A DNA stretch of 64,000 nt from JAVBKX01 sp031553835 (GCA_031553835.1 JAVBKX010000009.1:1-64000); one strand, 5' to 3'; positions 1 to 9,744 are shown, numbered from the stretch's first letter. Notes: generated from the letters alone by a model not told the origin. Made by a program: numbers and translations.

Positions 1-11
1 ACTGCATACCG

Positions 12-73
12 TCAGGGTGATGATTGCTGACAGGTTGCTCCCCAGCAGAGCCTGTTTCCTCTTAACACCCTGA
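12..73 (-). ncRNA. Structured 5' leader or riboswitch-like RNA, gene off the left edge
   Basis: On the minus strand an 8-bp perfect outer helix (CACCCTGA at 66-73 with TCAGGGTG at 12-19) encloses a second helix (30-34 with 51-55) topped by a short GAG/CTC stem. The loop bases at 43-47 (CAGCA on the plus strand) are complementary to 25-29, so a pseudoknot can form. A TAnnTTTG promoter element lies just upstream at 76-83. This looks like an untranslated structured leader of a gene transcribed leftward out of the window. I could not assign it to a known riboswitch class. A peptide reading is possible in one frame but has no ATG. Confidence 0.35.
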
Positions 74-75
74 TA

Positions 76-83
76 CAAAGATA
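76..83 (-). promoter_or_regulatory. Putative Bacteroidetes -7 element (TATCTTTG)
   Basis: The minus strand reads TATCTTTG, an exact match to TAnnTTTG. It sits where a transcript would start at or just inside the structured leader at 12-73. No clear TTG -33 box is seen at the expected distance. Confidence 0.4.
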
Positions 84-109
84 AAATATAAAAGTTAATA
101 AAAATAATT

Positions 110-127
110 ATCCAAATTTGTTTGGAT
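110..127. promoter_or_regulatory. 18-bp palindrome upstream of imelysin gene, candidate operator
   Basis: ATCCAAA (110-116) and TTTGGAT (121-127) form perfect 7-bp arms around TTTG, ending about 20 bases before the imelysin start. It could be an operator for an iron- or redox-responsive regulator; it does not resemble a classical Fur box. Confidence 0.3.
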
Positions 128-147
128 TTTAAATGGAAATAAATATT

Positions 148-1311
148 ATGAACAAGAAACTTAAATCTTTTTTATTCGCATTTGCCTCTGTGGCTTTAAC
201 TTGTAGCTTTACTGCCTGCGAAGAGGAGGCGACTATTCCGGATACATCCAATAGTGATGAGTTAAAATCAATCAACAAACAATACGTTGAAAATGTAGTA
301 TTGCCGACCTATGCTGCGCTTGCAGATGCTACCGTTGACTTATATCAGGCGGTTACCAATCTGAAAGCCCACAAAAACGATGCTAATGTACAGGTGGTTG
401 CAGACAAGTGGAAATCTACCCGTATTTATTGGGAAGAAAGTGAAGCTTTTTTATTTGGACCGGTGGATGAATTAGGTATTGACCCCCATATCGATACATG
501 GCCGATGGCAATCAGCGCTTTCAATAACTTGATGAATGATGCTGGCTTTATTCAATCAATCAACAATGAAAATGGAGACAAGACTGTTGCTTTAGCCGAC
601 AATGAAGATGGCGTTCTTGGATTTCACAGCATCGAATATACCATTTTCAGAGAAGGTAAAATAAGAAAAGCAAGTGATATTTCCGACACCGAAATGATTT
701 TTGCTGTTGCTGTTGCAGGCGATTTACGTAACCAATGTTGCTTAATCGAATTAGGATGGGTAGGCGAAAGCGGCATAAGTGCAAAAAAATTAGAGTATGC
801 AAAAAGAGCCAATAATTATGCTTTATTAGGAGGAGAAGCTACCTCTCAATATGCAAGCAAAATGCTCTCTACCCCCAATGCCGTTTATACATCAGCGCTG
901 GGAGCAACCGTTGCCATTCTGGATGGTTGTATCGATATTGCAGACGAAGTAGGCTCCATGAAAATCGGAAAACCTTTCAATGGAGCAAACGACGAGGATA
1001 AAAATTACATAGAATCGCAATTCAGTTACAATTCCAAAGTGGACTTTGCAGGAAATATCCGGAGTATTGAAAATGCTTACTTAGGAGGAATTCCAAGTAA
1101 AAGAGGAACATCGGTAAGCGATTATCTGAAATCTAAAAATGCATCATTGGATACGCAAATAAAAACGGCAATTACAGATGCTCTTGCAAAAATCAATGCG
1201 ATCGAAAATTTTGAAATCAATGCACAATCCGCAAGCACGGAAGCAGCGATGAATGCTTGCATTGAGTTGGGAGATTTGCTGGATCAAGCTAAAGTTGTCA
1301 TAAGAGAATAA
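148..1311 (+). CDS. Imelysin-family (M75-like) lipoprotein
   Basis: A 387-residue exported lipoprotein. I chose the ATG at 148 rather than 133 because it starts directly with a signal peptide (MNKKLKSFLFAF...) and a lipobox ending in SFTAC. The imelysin GxHxxE signature is visible as GFHSIEY (H160, E163), and two helical halves follow as in this family. Imelysin/EfeO/IrpA proteins bind iron or take part in its uptake; they are grouped with M75 peptidases although proteolysis is doubtful. It is followed at once by a di-haem oxidoreductase lipoprotein, a pairing that supports a role in periplasmic iron handling. The metal specificity cannot be told from sequence. Confidence 0.85.
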   Translation: MNKKLKSFLFAFASVALTCSFTACEEEATIPDTSNSDELKSINKQYVENVVLPTYAALADATVDLYQAVTNLKAHKNDANVQVVADKWKSTRIYWEESEAFLFGPVDELGIDPHIDTWPMAISAFNNLMNDAGFIQSINNENGDKTVALADNEDGVLGFHSIEYTIFREGKIRKASDISDTEMIFAVAVAGDLRNQCCLIELGWVGESGISAKKLEYAKRANNYALLGGEATSQYASKMLSTPNAVYTSALGATVAILDGCIDIADEVGSMKIGKPFNGANDEDKNYIESQFSYNSKVDFAGNIRSIENAYLGGIPSKRGTSVSDYLKSKNASLDTQIKTAITDALAKINAIENFEINAQSASTEAAMNACIELGDLLDQAKVVIRE

Positions 1312-1312
1312 G

Positions 1313-1386
1313 TAGGACACGGATTACACAGAAAATCGCGGATTATTTTTTTTCAGCTGAATATGATCGTATTATAATAATATATA
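1313..1386. repeat. Dispersed intergenic repeat, copy 1
   Basis: The gap between the imelysin and di-haem genes carries a sequence beginning GACACGGATTACACAGAAAA, then CGGATTA, a T-run, CAGCTGAATAT and an AT-rich tail. The reverse complement of about 33171-33245 has the same succession of words. It is therefore a copy of a dispersed non-coding repeat rather than a gene-specific spacer. Confidence 0.6.
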
Positions 1387-1388
1387 AA

Positions 1389-2903
1389 ATGAAACGAACC
1401 AAATTTTTACTGTTCATGATTGTTCCGGTTGTCTTGTTCGGATGCAAAGACGACGAAGGAAACAACTCTTCTCCTTCCGGAGATTTGTCTGATGAATATT
1501 ATTCCGGAGGACGGCTTGGAACTGTTTTCGATGATGGAATTTTCGCATACGAACTACCGACTCCGGCCGTAGAACAAGCCGGCATGCTGACCGAATTCAA
1601 ATACGGTGAAGCTTTTTTTGAAAAACCTTTTTTATCTAACGTTTCAGGTGTTCGTCATGGTTTAGGACCAGTGTATGTTCGCAATTCATGTGTATCCTGC
1701 CATCCCGGTTACGGACATGGAAAGCGTATGGATCGCTACAACGCAAGTGATCATGGGAACGGCTATTTGCTTGTGGTTTATAACAAAGAAACGAATGCCT
1801 ATGTACCCGAACTGACAGGTATGCCGCAAACCCGTGCAGTAGCGCCTTTTCTTCCTCCGATCGACGAAAAAGGAATCAATATCGAATGGAAAGAACATAC
1901 TGATTTGTGGGGAAATCAATTTCCTGATGGCGAAATATACAGCTTGATCTATCCCGAAGTAACGATCGACCCGGCCTACATCAACACCGATCCAAAGCCG
2001 ACAAATTATGCAGTGCGCCTTGAAGCGACCATCGGTATTTATGGTACAGGACTCATTGATGCAATTCCTGATGATTCCATCATTGCCGAATACAATCGCA
2101 AAAAACTCAAAGGATATACTTTAAATGACGCAAAATACGATCCGGCCAATTTTATTACAGAAAATGATGGGACAAAACATCCGGGACGTTATACTTATGC
2201 TCTTTCTCGCGGGACATTACAAAACGGACCCGGCGCCAATGCAATCTGGAATATTACCAATGTAACCCGTCCCGGACGTAATTACAATTACATAACCAAG
2301 GCTTATGCGACAGCAATGTCAAAAAACGTACAAATACAAAATTCGCTCGGAAAAACGGAAACGGAAATTTATAACGAATTGATGTCGCAAACGATCCAAT
2401 CCGAATTGTCGAAAGAAGAATACATTCAGTTTATGGTATGGCACAGAGGACTGGCCGTGCCGGCTGCCCGCAATTTAGATGATAAGACTGTACAAAAAGG
2501 GAAGAAAGCATTTTACAGCATCGGTTGTACATCCTGCCACCGTCCCTCATGGAAAACCGGACCCGATGACTATAAAGGGGACACCTTGTTGGTGGACAGA
2601 ATGCCGAGATACCCATATCAAACAATATGGCCCTATACCGATATGCTACAGCATAAATTGCACATGGTAAACGACATCCGTACCGGTTGGTGCCGCACTA
2701 CGCCACTTTGGGGACGTGGACTTTCTTTGAAATGTACCGGAGCCAGCGATCATTTGCATGATATGCGCGCACGAAACTATACAGAGGCGATTATGTGGCA
2801 CGGAACAAGTACAGAAAGTGATGCGTATCGCTCTGTAGAAAAATTCCGGAATTTGTCGAAAGAAGATCGGGATGCTTTGGTGAAATTCCTGGAATCAATT
2901 TAA
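1389..2903 (+). CDS. Di-haem oxidoreductase (DUF1111-type) lipoprotein
   Basis: A 504-residue lipoprotein (signal peptide ending at LFGC, Cys19). Two CxxCH haem-binding motifs are present: C101-VSCH and C380-TSCH. This layout matches the putative thiol oxidoreductase/di-haem peroxidase family (DUF1111, CxxCH). In Bacteroidetes such genes commonly sit beside imelysin genes, as here, and are thought to act with them in periplasmic iron uptake or redox change of iron; that role is inferred. A strong terminator follows at 2951-2982, so the two genes form a closed unit. Confidence 0.85.
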   Translation: MKRTKFLLFMIVPVVLFGCKDDEGNNSSPSGDLSDEYYSGGRLGTVFDDGIFAYELPTPAVEQAGMLTEFKYGEAFFEKPFLSNVSGVRHGLGPVYVRNSCVSCHPGYGHGKRMDRYNASDHGNGYLLVVYNKETNAYVPELTGMPQTRAVAPFLPPIDEKGINIEWKEHTDLWGNQFPDGEIYSLIYPEVTIDPAYINTDPKPTNYAVRLEATIGIYGTGLIDAIPDDSIIAEYNRKKLKGYTLNDAKYDPANFITENDGTKHPGRYTYALSRGTLQNGPGANAIWNITNVTRPGRNYNYITKAYATAMSKNVQIQNSLGKTETEIYNELMSQTIQSELSKEEYIQFMVWHRGLAVPAARNLDDKTVQKGKKAFYSIGCTSCHRPSWKTGPDDYKGDTLLVDRMPRYPYQTIWPYTDMLQHKLHMVNDIRTGWCRTTPLWGRGLSLKCTGASDHLHDMRARNYTEAIMWHGTSTESDAYRSVEKFRNLSKEDRDALVKFLESI

Positions 2904-2950
2904 AACACGAACAAGAGGTTTGCACTGCAATTTTCTCAAAATCAGGATAA

Positions 2951-2982
2951 AATAGGCTGTTTCAAGATAGGAACAGCCTATT
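2951..2982 (+). terminator. Rho-independent terminator
   Basis: AATAGGCTGTT (2951-2961) pairs perfectly with AACAGCCTATT (2972-2982) over a 10-base loop and runs into a T-tract. It ends the imelysin/di-haem unit. Confidence 0.85.
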
Positions 2983-3032
2983 TTTTTGAGGAGAGACACA
3001 TTCATTTTAGGGAATAAAATCAATTTATTTTA

Positions 3033-3040
3033 TAACTTTG
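3033..3040 (+). promoter_or_regulatory. Putative -7 element (TAACTTTG) for sigma factor gene
   Basis: TAACTTTG fits TAnnTTTG and lies ten bases before the sigma-factor ATG at 3051, which would give a very short leader. A TTTAG around 3006 is the nearest -33-like sequence. Confidence 0.45.
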
Positions 3041-3050
3041 TTAAAAAAAA

Positions 3051-3629
3051 ATGTCAAACGAACATGACATCGACATCCAAATTCTCTATTCCCTAAAACA
3101 AGGCGACAAAAATGCCTTTGAAATTGTTTTTAGGAAATATGTTGCCAAAATATACCATTTTGCAAAGAATACGCTTTATAATGAAAATGTAGCCGAAGAT
3201 ATTACTCAAAACGTTTTTCTTTCATTATGGGAGCACCGGATGGACATTATTCCCGAAAAAAATTTTTCCGCCTATCTTTATACAATCGCAAAAAATCTGA
3301 TATATCGCGAAACGGAAAAAATGTTACTGGCTTTTCGTTATACAGAACACCTTAATAAAACCCATCAGACAGACGAAGATCTTTTCACCGAAGAAATGAT
3401 TAATGCAAACTCGTTGGAAGAACTAATATTCCGGTTAGTCGAACAACTTCCTGAAGCACGTAAGAAAATATTCCTTTTGCATTTCGTGGATGACCTGAGT
3501 AATAAAGACATCGCCACGCAACTTTCTATTTCAGAAGACAATGTGGCACAACAAATCCGACGTTCCATTACATATCTGAAAAAACACTTGAAAGACTATG
3601 TTTCCCTGTCAGCGCTGCTTTATCTTTAA
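3051..3629 (+). CDS. ECF RNA polymerase sigma factor, FecI-like
   Basis: A 192-residue ECF sigma factor. Region 2 is seen around residues 25-65 (AEDITQNVFLSLWEHR type) and region 4 as a C-terminal helix-turn-helix (NKDIATQLSISEDNVAQQIR). It precedes a FecR anti-sigma factor and a SusC with an STN domain. This is the standard trans-envelope arrangement in Bacteroidetes: substrate binding at SusC is passed through FecR to release the sigma factor, which then activates the locus. The glycan that triggers it is unknown. Confidence 0.93.
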   Translation: MSNEHDIDIQILYSLKQGDKNAFEIVFRKYVAKIYHFAKNTLYNENVAEDITQNVFLSLWEHRMDIIPEKNFSAYLYTIAKNLIYRETEKMLLAFRYTEHLNKTHQTDEDLFTEEMINANSLEELIFRLVEQLPEARKKIFLLHFVDDLSNKDIATQLSISEDNVAQQIRRSITYLKKHLKDYVSLSALLYL

Positions 3630-3738
3630 GTTAGAGACCAATCCAAATACATCTAATTTATTAAATTATGTAAAATCTCAAGACCGCTGTTAATAAACTA
3701 CCAGGTTTATGTATATATATTGTTAGAAGAGATACTGA

Positions 3739-4644
3739 ATGAAAAACGAATTATCCATATTAATAGAAAAATTTCTCCTTCAACAATGGGAAAAAGCGAC
3801 TTTCGATCCTGAAAAAGAAGTTGAAGAAAGAATCTGGACGAAATTGCAGGAACAAATAAATGCGAAGCCGACTATTCCGGCATCCGGATATCTTTTATGG
3901 AAAAAAGGGTTACGCATCGCCGCTTCCATATTGATCCCTTTGTTCTGTGTAGGATTGGGATATTATTTTGCAGAAATAAAAGCAGCATCAGATCGTAATC
4001 CTGTAACCGTTCAAGTGGAAATAGGACAAAAAGCCAGCGTATATTTACCCGACGGAACACATGTTTGGCTTAATTCTGCCGGAATGTTGAGTTACGACCA
4101 CTCCTATAACAAGAAAGAACGGATAGTTCATCTGCAGGGAGAAGCCTATTTTGAGGTAAGTCAAAATAAAAGACGACCTTTTATAGTAAAAATAAATGAT
4201 ATTTCCGTCGAAGCATTGGGAACCAGTTTCGATGTCAAAGCTTATCCCGAAGATGATTCTGTTACGGCCACTTTGATAGAAGGCAGTATCCGGGTAAATT
4301 CTCCCGCTCAGTCGGAAATATTGATTCCAAACGAAAAACTAACTGTTACCAAACATAACGGGCATTTTGCCAAAAGCAGACTATTGGATGCTGAGAAAAA
4401 TATCTCCTGGATCAATAATCAATTGTCATTCGAACAGGAAAGGTTGGAAGATATCGCCAAAATTTTGGAACGAATGTATAGTATCCGGATCATATTTGCT
4501 TCGGAAAACCTGAAAGACATCCGTTTTTCAGGAACCATCAAAAATAATAATCTGGGAAATGTATTGGAACTAATCTCTTTCGTTTCACCTATTCGCTATT
4601 CCCAGGAAAATGATTCGACCATCATCATTCGAAGTAGTCAATAA
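3739..4644 (+). CDS. FecR-family anti-sigma factor
   Basis: A 301-residue inner-membrane protein: cytoplasmic N-terminus (1-57) that would bind the sigma factor, one membrane segment at about 58-77, a periplasmic FecR domain (about 95-200, with LPDGTHVWLNSAG and LQGEAYFEV motifs) and a C-terminal DUF4974-type secretin-like domain (about 225-300, FEQERLEDIAKILERMY). The C-terminal part is expected to contact the STN domain of the SusC encoded next. The gap to the sigma gene is 109 bases. Confidence 0.93.
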   Translation: MKNELSILIEKFLLQQWEKATFDPEKEVEERIWTKLQEQINAKPTIPASGYLLWKKGLRIAASILIPLFCVGLGYYFAEIKAASDRNPVTVQVEIGQKASVYLPDGTHVWLNSAGMLSYDHSYNKKERIVHLQGEAYFEVSQNKRRPFIVKINDISVEALGTSFDVKAYPEDDSVTATLIEGSIRVNSPAQSEILIPNEKLTVTKHNGHFAKSRLLDAEKNISWINNQLSFEQERLEDIAKILERMYSIRIIFASENLKDIRFSGTIKNNNLGNVLELISFVSPIRYSQENDSTIIIRSSQ

Positions 4645-4860
4645 ATATTATAAGAATAAACCATGGACACATCGTAAGGAACATAGATAAAAGCAAAAAA
4701 ACGGAACAATGGGGGCATCATTCCGTTTACGCAAAAGGGTGGTTACTGGCCAAAAAATACAAAGCATTTTTTGAAGACACAATCTTCAAAGGGCATATTT
4801 TATACCCTATTTGCACAGCAAAGATAACAAAATATCAGTAATAATAATAAATCTAAGAAC
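4645..4860 (+). promoter_or_regulatory. SusC leader region with stem-loop
   Basis: This 216-base gap between fecR and susC holds a hairpin AAACGGAA (4699-4706)/TTCCGTTT (4721-4728) with a 14-base loop, lacking a long T-run, and a GGG..CCC hairpin near 4791-4807. No clean TAnnTTTG element is seen. It may be the leader recognised by the cognate ECF sigma factor, or a partial attenuator. Confidence 0.35.
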
Positions 4861-7800
4861 ATGAAAAATAAAGTATTTTGTGGTTTATTGCTATTTCTTT
4901 CCATCGCCGGTTCTCCATTAGCTGCCATGGCGCAGGTTACAGTTTTGGCTAATAATACAAAAATAAGGCAGATTCTTTCACAAATCGAGAAAACAACTCA
5001 ATACAGCTTTTTCTACAGCGACGATTACCTCGACCTGGACAAAAAAATTAATGTAAACTTGAAAGATGAAAGTCTGGAAACTGCATTGAACAAAGTATTT
5101 CAGGGGACAAACATTCATTATGCGATTGGAGAAAACAAACAAATATTATTAACAACGGAAGATTTGAAGGACAAGCAGGAAATCATTTCCACAAAAAATT
5201 ATACGGGAATGATTACCGATGTTGCCGGAGAACCAATTATCGGTGCCAGTATCCGTGTAAAAAACGCTTCAACCGGAACGATAACGGATATGGAGGGTAA
5301 ATTTTCGCTGTCCGTCCCTGTTGGTTCCACTTTGATCGTTTCTTATGTCGGTTATATCGTACAGGAAATAAAAGCAGGAAATCAGACATATCTGCTGATT
5401 AAACTGGCAGAAGACCCTCAATTGCTAAGTGAAGTGGTGGTGGTCGGATATGGAGTACAAAAAAAGAGCGATCTCACAGGAGCCGTCAGCTCTATAAAAA
5501 CAGAAGAGATTCCCATTACATCCGATGCTTCTATTGGACAGTTAATCAAAGGAAAAGCTGCCGGGGTTACCGCCCTGTCAACAAGCGCCCAGCCGGGTGG
5601 AGGCGTTGACATCCTGATACGTGGGGCTGCTTCGGTTGGAGCAGGCAATGAGCCGCTTTTTGTTATTGATGGTTTCCCCATTTCTAATGCGGTGTTGGAA
5701 CCTGGCAACGGTACTCAATATTCTTCGGGTAGTCGTAGTCCATTAAATACGCTTAACCCGAATGATATCGAATCCCTTGAAATATTGAAAGATGCTTCGG
5801 CAACGGCTATTTATGGTGCGCGGGCGGCTAACGGCGTAGTCCTTATTACCACCAAACGAGGGAAAGACGGTTTGAAACTGAACTACGACGGCAGTTTCAC
5901 AACACAGGTCATCGACAAACCCTTTGAGGTTTTCAATGCTTATGACTATATGGTGGAAAGCAACCGGATGGTTCGCCAGAAATGGATGCGAGATAACATG
6001 CTTTATCCTTTTGGATCAACCAATCCGTCAAGTATTCCGGAATTTAATGCTAACCGCTATACTCCCGAACAGATTGCAAATGCAGGCGCTGGAACCAATT
6101 GGTGGGACGAAATCATGCAACCGGGTTTGGTGAACAATCAAAATATCTCCATTACGTATGGAAATGATAAAATCCGCACGTATGCTTCTTTTGGTTATTT
6201 CAAGCATGACGGGGTGGTAAAAGGGTCGGCCATGGAACGTTTTTCGACCAAAATTAATCTCGATTATACCATCAACAGCTATATTGAGGCAGGTATGTCG
6301 TATATGGGCGCCCTTATCAACAATGATAATATTCAGGGAGGAGACGCTGAATGGGAAGGTACAACGATGATTATGTCGGCTTTACTTTTCGACCCTTCCC
6401 TGTCGATAAGAGACGGAGAAGGTAATTACAGCGAAATGAGTTGGTATGCACAAATGCCGAATCCTGTTTCCTACCAGGATGTCAATGACAAAACCAAACA
6501 AACACGTAATATGACCAACCTTTACTTGCAGATTGAGCCGCTGAGAAATTTACAGATACGAACCTCGGTTGGATATGATGGTCAAAGCAGTGTACGTAAA
6601 AGTTATTTTCCTAAAACATTCCGGTTAGGTAAAAATAAGGACGGACAAGCCCTGATTGCACAAATGAACCGTGAAGACCTGCTATTTAATGCCGTAGCAA
6701 CCTACAATTTTGACTACATGAAAAATAAGTTTACGCTGATGGCAGGATATGAATACCAGGAATTTGATGCCGACAGCTATTCGCTCAGCGCATCGGGTTT
6801 CTTTACCGACGCATTCCTGTACGACAATATGGGCGTGGGAGACAAGGAACAATATGCCATGGGTTCATCAAGAGGTAAAAACCGTATGGCATCCTATTTC
6901 GGACGTATTTTCTATAATTTGCTCGACCGTTATATGCTGACTATTAATATGCGTTATGACGGCAGCGATAAATTCGGAACAAACAAAAAATGGTCGTTTT
7001 TCCCTTCGGCTTCTGTCGGATGGCGTGTCTCTGAAGAAGAATTTATGAAAAATATTAAGCCGCTTTCCAACTTGAAATTGCGGGTGGGTTACGGACAAAC
7101 AGGTAACAGTAATATTGGCTCCAATGCATTATCGTTTTACGATGCCAACCGCTCTTATGCTTTTAACAGCACCGTTTCTCCGGGTGCTATGTTAACACAA
7201 ATCGCCAACCCTAACCTGACATGGGAAACAACTACCGAGTTGAATCTTGGGTTGGATTTTGGATTTTTTGGTAGCCGGGTTACAGGGGCAGTCGAATATT
7301 TTGACAAAACCATCAGCAATTTATTAGGCAGTCGCAATTTGCGTTCGTGGATGGTTGTACCTTCAGTAGCGGCCAATCTTGGAAAAACGCAAAGTAAAGG
7401 AGTGGAAGTTACCTTGAACACAGTCAATGTACTGACTAAAGATTTTAAATGGACAACCGATTTTACCTACACCCGCTATCGCGACCGCTGGAAAGAACGC
7501 AGCCCGGATGTGGTATTAAGCCCCTGGCAAAGTGTTGACGACCCGATACGAGCTATCTTTTATTGGAAAACCGATGGTATTCTACAAATCGGTGAAACAG
7601 TTCCGCACATGCCGACCGCCATACCAGGAAACATGAAAGTGCAGGACATCAATGGTTTTGACGAAAACATGAATTACATCGGCCATCCCGATGGAAAAAT
7701 CGACGAAGCAGATATCGTATTGTTAGGAACACATGATCCCGGTTATACCATCGGCTTCAATAATACATTTCATTACAAAGATTTTGACCTGAACATTTAT

Positions 7801-8214
7801 GCTTACGGCGTATTCGACCAACTGGCGTTTAACGGTGTAAAGCAAAAATACATCGCTTACGGTAGCCACATGCACGATTATGGTTACAATCTTTGGGTAG
7901 AAGCTGCCAAACGCTGGTCAACCGACAATCCCAACGGTATTTATCCGAGCGAAGCGATCAATGTGTATCAGGGTGCTGATTCATGGCTTTATGAAGATGC
8001 TACATTCTTCAGGATAAAAAATATTACGTTGGGCTATACTTTCCCCAGAAAGTATTTGCCGAAAGGAGTCGGTAAAATACGAGTATATGCCGACTGTCAG
8101 AATCCGGTAGTATTTACTAATTGGGAAGGTATGGATCCGGAAATTGCCGGTTCACATAAAGCGCCTTATCCCAATCAACGCTCTTACGCAATCGGTCTTA
8201 ACGTTCAATTCTAA
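4861..8214 (+). CDS. SusC/RagA-like TonB-dependent transporter with STN domain
   Basis: A 1117-residue outer-membrane transporter. Order: signal peptide (1-25), STN domain (about 30-100), carboxypeptidase-D-regulatory-like beta-sandwich (about 115-195, GMITDVAGEPIIGASI), TonB box/plug start (VVVVGYGVQKKSDLTGAV), plug with LFVIDG and NGVVLITTKRG motifs, then a 22-strand barrel ending in NVQF. It imports oligosaccharides with the SusD lipoprotein encoded 21 bases downstream. The STN domain marks it as the receptor for the adjacent FecI/FecR pair, so the locus is probably switched on by its own substrate. Confidence 0.95.
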   Translation: MKNKVFCGLLLFLSIAGSPLAAMAQVTVLANNTKIRQILSQIEKTTQYSFFYSDDYLDLDKKINVNLKDESLETALNKVFQGTNIHYAIGENKQILLTTEDLKDKQEIISTKNYTGMITDVAGEPIIGASIRVKNASTGTITDMEGKFSLSVPVGSTLIVSYVGYIVQEIKAGNQTYLLIKLAEDPQLLSEVVVVGYGVQKKSDLTGAVSSIKTEEIPITSDASIGQLIKGKAAGVTALSTSAQPGGGVDILIRGAASVGAGNEPLFVIDGFPISNAVLEPGNGTQYSSGSRSPLNTLNPNDIESLEILKDASATAIYGARAANGVVLITTKRGKDGLKLNYDGSFTTQVIDKPFEVFNAYDYMVESNRMVRQKWMRDNMLYPFGSTNPSSIPEFNANRYTPEQIANAGAGTNWWDEIMQPGLVNNQNISITYGNDKIRTYASFGYFKHDGVVKGSAMERFSTKINLDYTINSYIEAGMSYMGALINNDNIQGGDAEWEGTTMIMSALLFDPSLSIRDGEGNYSEMSWYAQMPNPVSYQDVNDKTKQTRNMTNLYLQIEPLRNLQIRTSVGYDGQSSVRKSYFPKTFRLGKNKDGQALIAQMNREDLLFNAVATYNFDYMKNKFTLMAGYEYQEFDADSYSLSASGFFTDAFLYDNMGVGDKEQYAMGSSRGKNRMASYFGRIFYNLLDRYMLTINMRYDGSDKFGTNKKWSFFPSASVGWRVSEEEFMKNIKPLSNLKLRVGYGQTGNSNIGSNALSFYDANRSYAFNSTVSPGAMLTQIANPNLTWETTTELNLGLDFGFFGSRVTGAVEYFDKTISNLLGSRNLRSWMVVPSVAANLGKTQSKGVEVTLNTVNVLTKDFKWTTDFTYTRYRDRWKERSPDVVLSPWQSVDDPIRAIFYWKTDGILQIGETVPHMPTAIPGNMKVQDINGFDENMNYIGHPDGKIDEADIVLLGTHDPGYTIGFNNTFHYKDFDLNIYAYGVFDQLAFNGVKQKYIAYGSHMHDYGYNLWVEAAKRWSTDNPNGIYPSEAINVYQGADSWLYEDATFFRIKNITLGYTFPRKYLPKGVGKIRVYADCQNPVVFTNWEGMDPEIAGSHKAPYPNQRSYAIGLNVQF

Positions 8215-8235
8215 ATACGATAATTCATTAAAATC

Positions 8236-9744
8236 ATGAAAAAGAAATTTCATTTTTTTGCAATATTGGTTGTCGCGTCCATTGGCTTTTTGTCCTGTGA
8301 AGACAATTTAGATCCGGAAATATTTAACCGGTTGTCCCCTAACAATTTTCCGGCAACTACTGAAGATTACCTCACCTTGGTAACCGGCGTTTACGGACAG
8401 TTCCGTTACGATAATACATGGCATCGCTATTCATGTAACGAATCTTCACGTTTAGGATTGGGTGAAACCGGTACCGACGAATTTTACATGCCGTGGGAAT
8501 GGTGCCAAACCCCGCAAAAAAACTTCAACTTCAATCCGGGATATGATCAGTTTACCCAGTTTTATAAATTCATGGTGCCGTCAGTGACAAGAGCAACTTA
8601 TACATTAGCAATACTTGAAAAATCGTCGTTGGAAGATGAAACTTTTAAAAACCGGTTGATGGCCGAAGTGATTGGTTGCCGCGCTCAATGGCTGTATGAT
8701 TTGGAATCATTTTACGGTCCGCCTGCCGTGGTATTGGACAAAGAAAAAGCCTTGAATCCGGAAGAATTATATTTTCCTCCACGTCTTTCGGAAGAGGATT
8801 ATTTAGCATTTTTAGAAACAGATCTCAAATTCGCTATGCAACATTTGCCCGCCAAATATGATAATGCTTCCGATTATGGTCGATGGACCAAAGGCGCTGC
8901 GGCAAGCCTGCTAATGAAAGTCTATATGCACCACAAACGTTTTGACAAAGCCATTTCAATCTCCGATAGTATTATGACCTATGGATATGGTTTAGTCAAA
9001 GAATACAAAATGATTTGGGATATTGACAACGAGAAAAACGAAGAATGTATTTTCGTTTTACCCTGTGCAACACAATACAATGAAAATGCCAATCTTTTCC
9101 AGTTCCATGTATTACCGCCGGATTGGGTCTGGTTGTCGGGAACAAAAGTGCAGAGCGCTGACGGTATTCGTGTACCTTGGGACGTGTACAATAAATTTGA
9201 CAAAGAAGACGGACGGTTATCATGTCTGCTAAAAGATTATTATATCCTGAGGAACAAAGTGCCGACATTAATAGATGGACGGGCAACCGGGCGGTTAAGA
9301 CAAGGCGCAATTCCCTGTAAATATGGCGAAGATCCTGCTTCTGACGGGCAATTTTGCGGTAATGATATTGTATTGATCCGATATGCTGATATTCTTTTAC
9401 TCCGTGCCGAAGCTCTGAATGAAGTAAATGGTGTCAATCAGGAATCTATTGACTTGATTAATAGAGTCCGAGACCGCGCTTTCAATAATAATCCGGCCAA
9501 ACGGATAGCTCTATCCATGTTTCCCGACAAAGACAGTTTACGCGATTACATTTTGCAGGAACGGCAATTTGAACTTTTCATGGAAGGCGAACGGCGCGAA
9601 GACCTGATACGTCATGGAAAGTATATTCAAAATGCCCGGGACCGTGGTATTACCACTGCCATGCCACATCATGTAAGGTTTCCTATTCCAAGTCAGATTG
9701 TTGTTGAAGGACAGGGACATATCAAACAAAATGACGGATATTAA
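8236..9744 (+). CDS. SusD/RagB-like glycan-binding lipoprotein
   Basis: A 502-residue lipoprotein (signal peptide and lipobox ending GFLSC, Cys21) with the SusD pattern: TPR-like helices in the N-terminal half and the C-terminal hallmark segments (ADILLLRAEALNEVN, RVRDRAF, ILQERQFELFMEGERREDLIRHG). It forms the lid over the SusC barrel and captures the glycan at the cell surface. It is translationally close to susC. The substrate cannot be read from the sequence. Confidence 0.95.
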   Translation: MKKKFHFFAILVVASIGFLSCEDNLDPEIFNRLSPNNFPATTEDYLTLVTGVYGQFRYDNTWHRYSCNESSRLGLGETGTDEFYMPWEWCQTPQKNFNFNPGYDQFTQFYKFMVPSVTRATYTLAILEKSSLEDETFKNRLMAEVIGCRAQWLYDLESFYGPPAVVLDKEKALNPEELYFPPRLSEEDYLAFLETDLKFAMQHLPAKYDNASDYGRWTKGAAASLLMKVYMHHKRFDKAISISDSIMTYGYGLVKEYKMIWDIDNEKNEECIFVLPCATQYNENANLFQFHVLPPDWVWLSGTKVQSADGIRVPWDVYNKFDKEDGRLSCLLKDYYILRNKVPTLIDGRATGRLRQGAIPCKYGEDPASDGQFCGNDIVLIRYADILLLRAEALNEVNGVNQESIDLINRVRDRAFNNNPAKRIALSMFPDKDSLRDYILQERQFELFMEGERREDLIRHGKYIQNARDRGITTAMPHHVRFPIPSQIVVEGQGHIKQNDGY

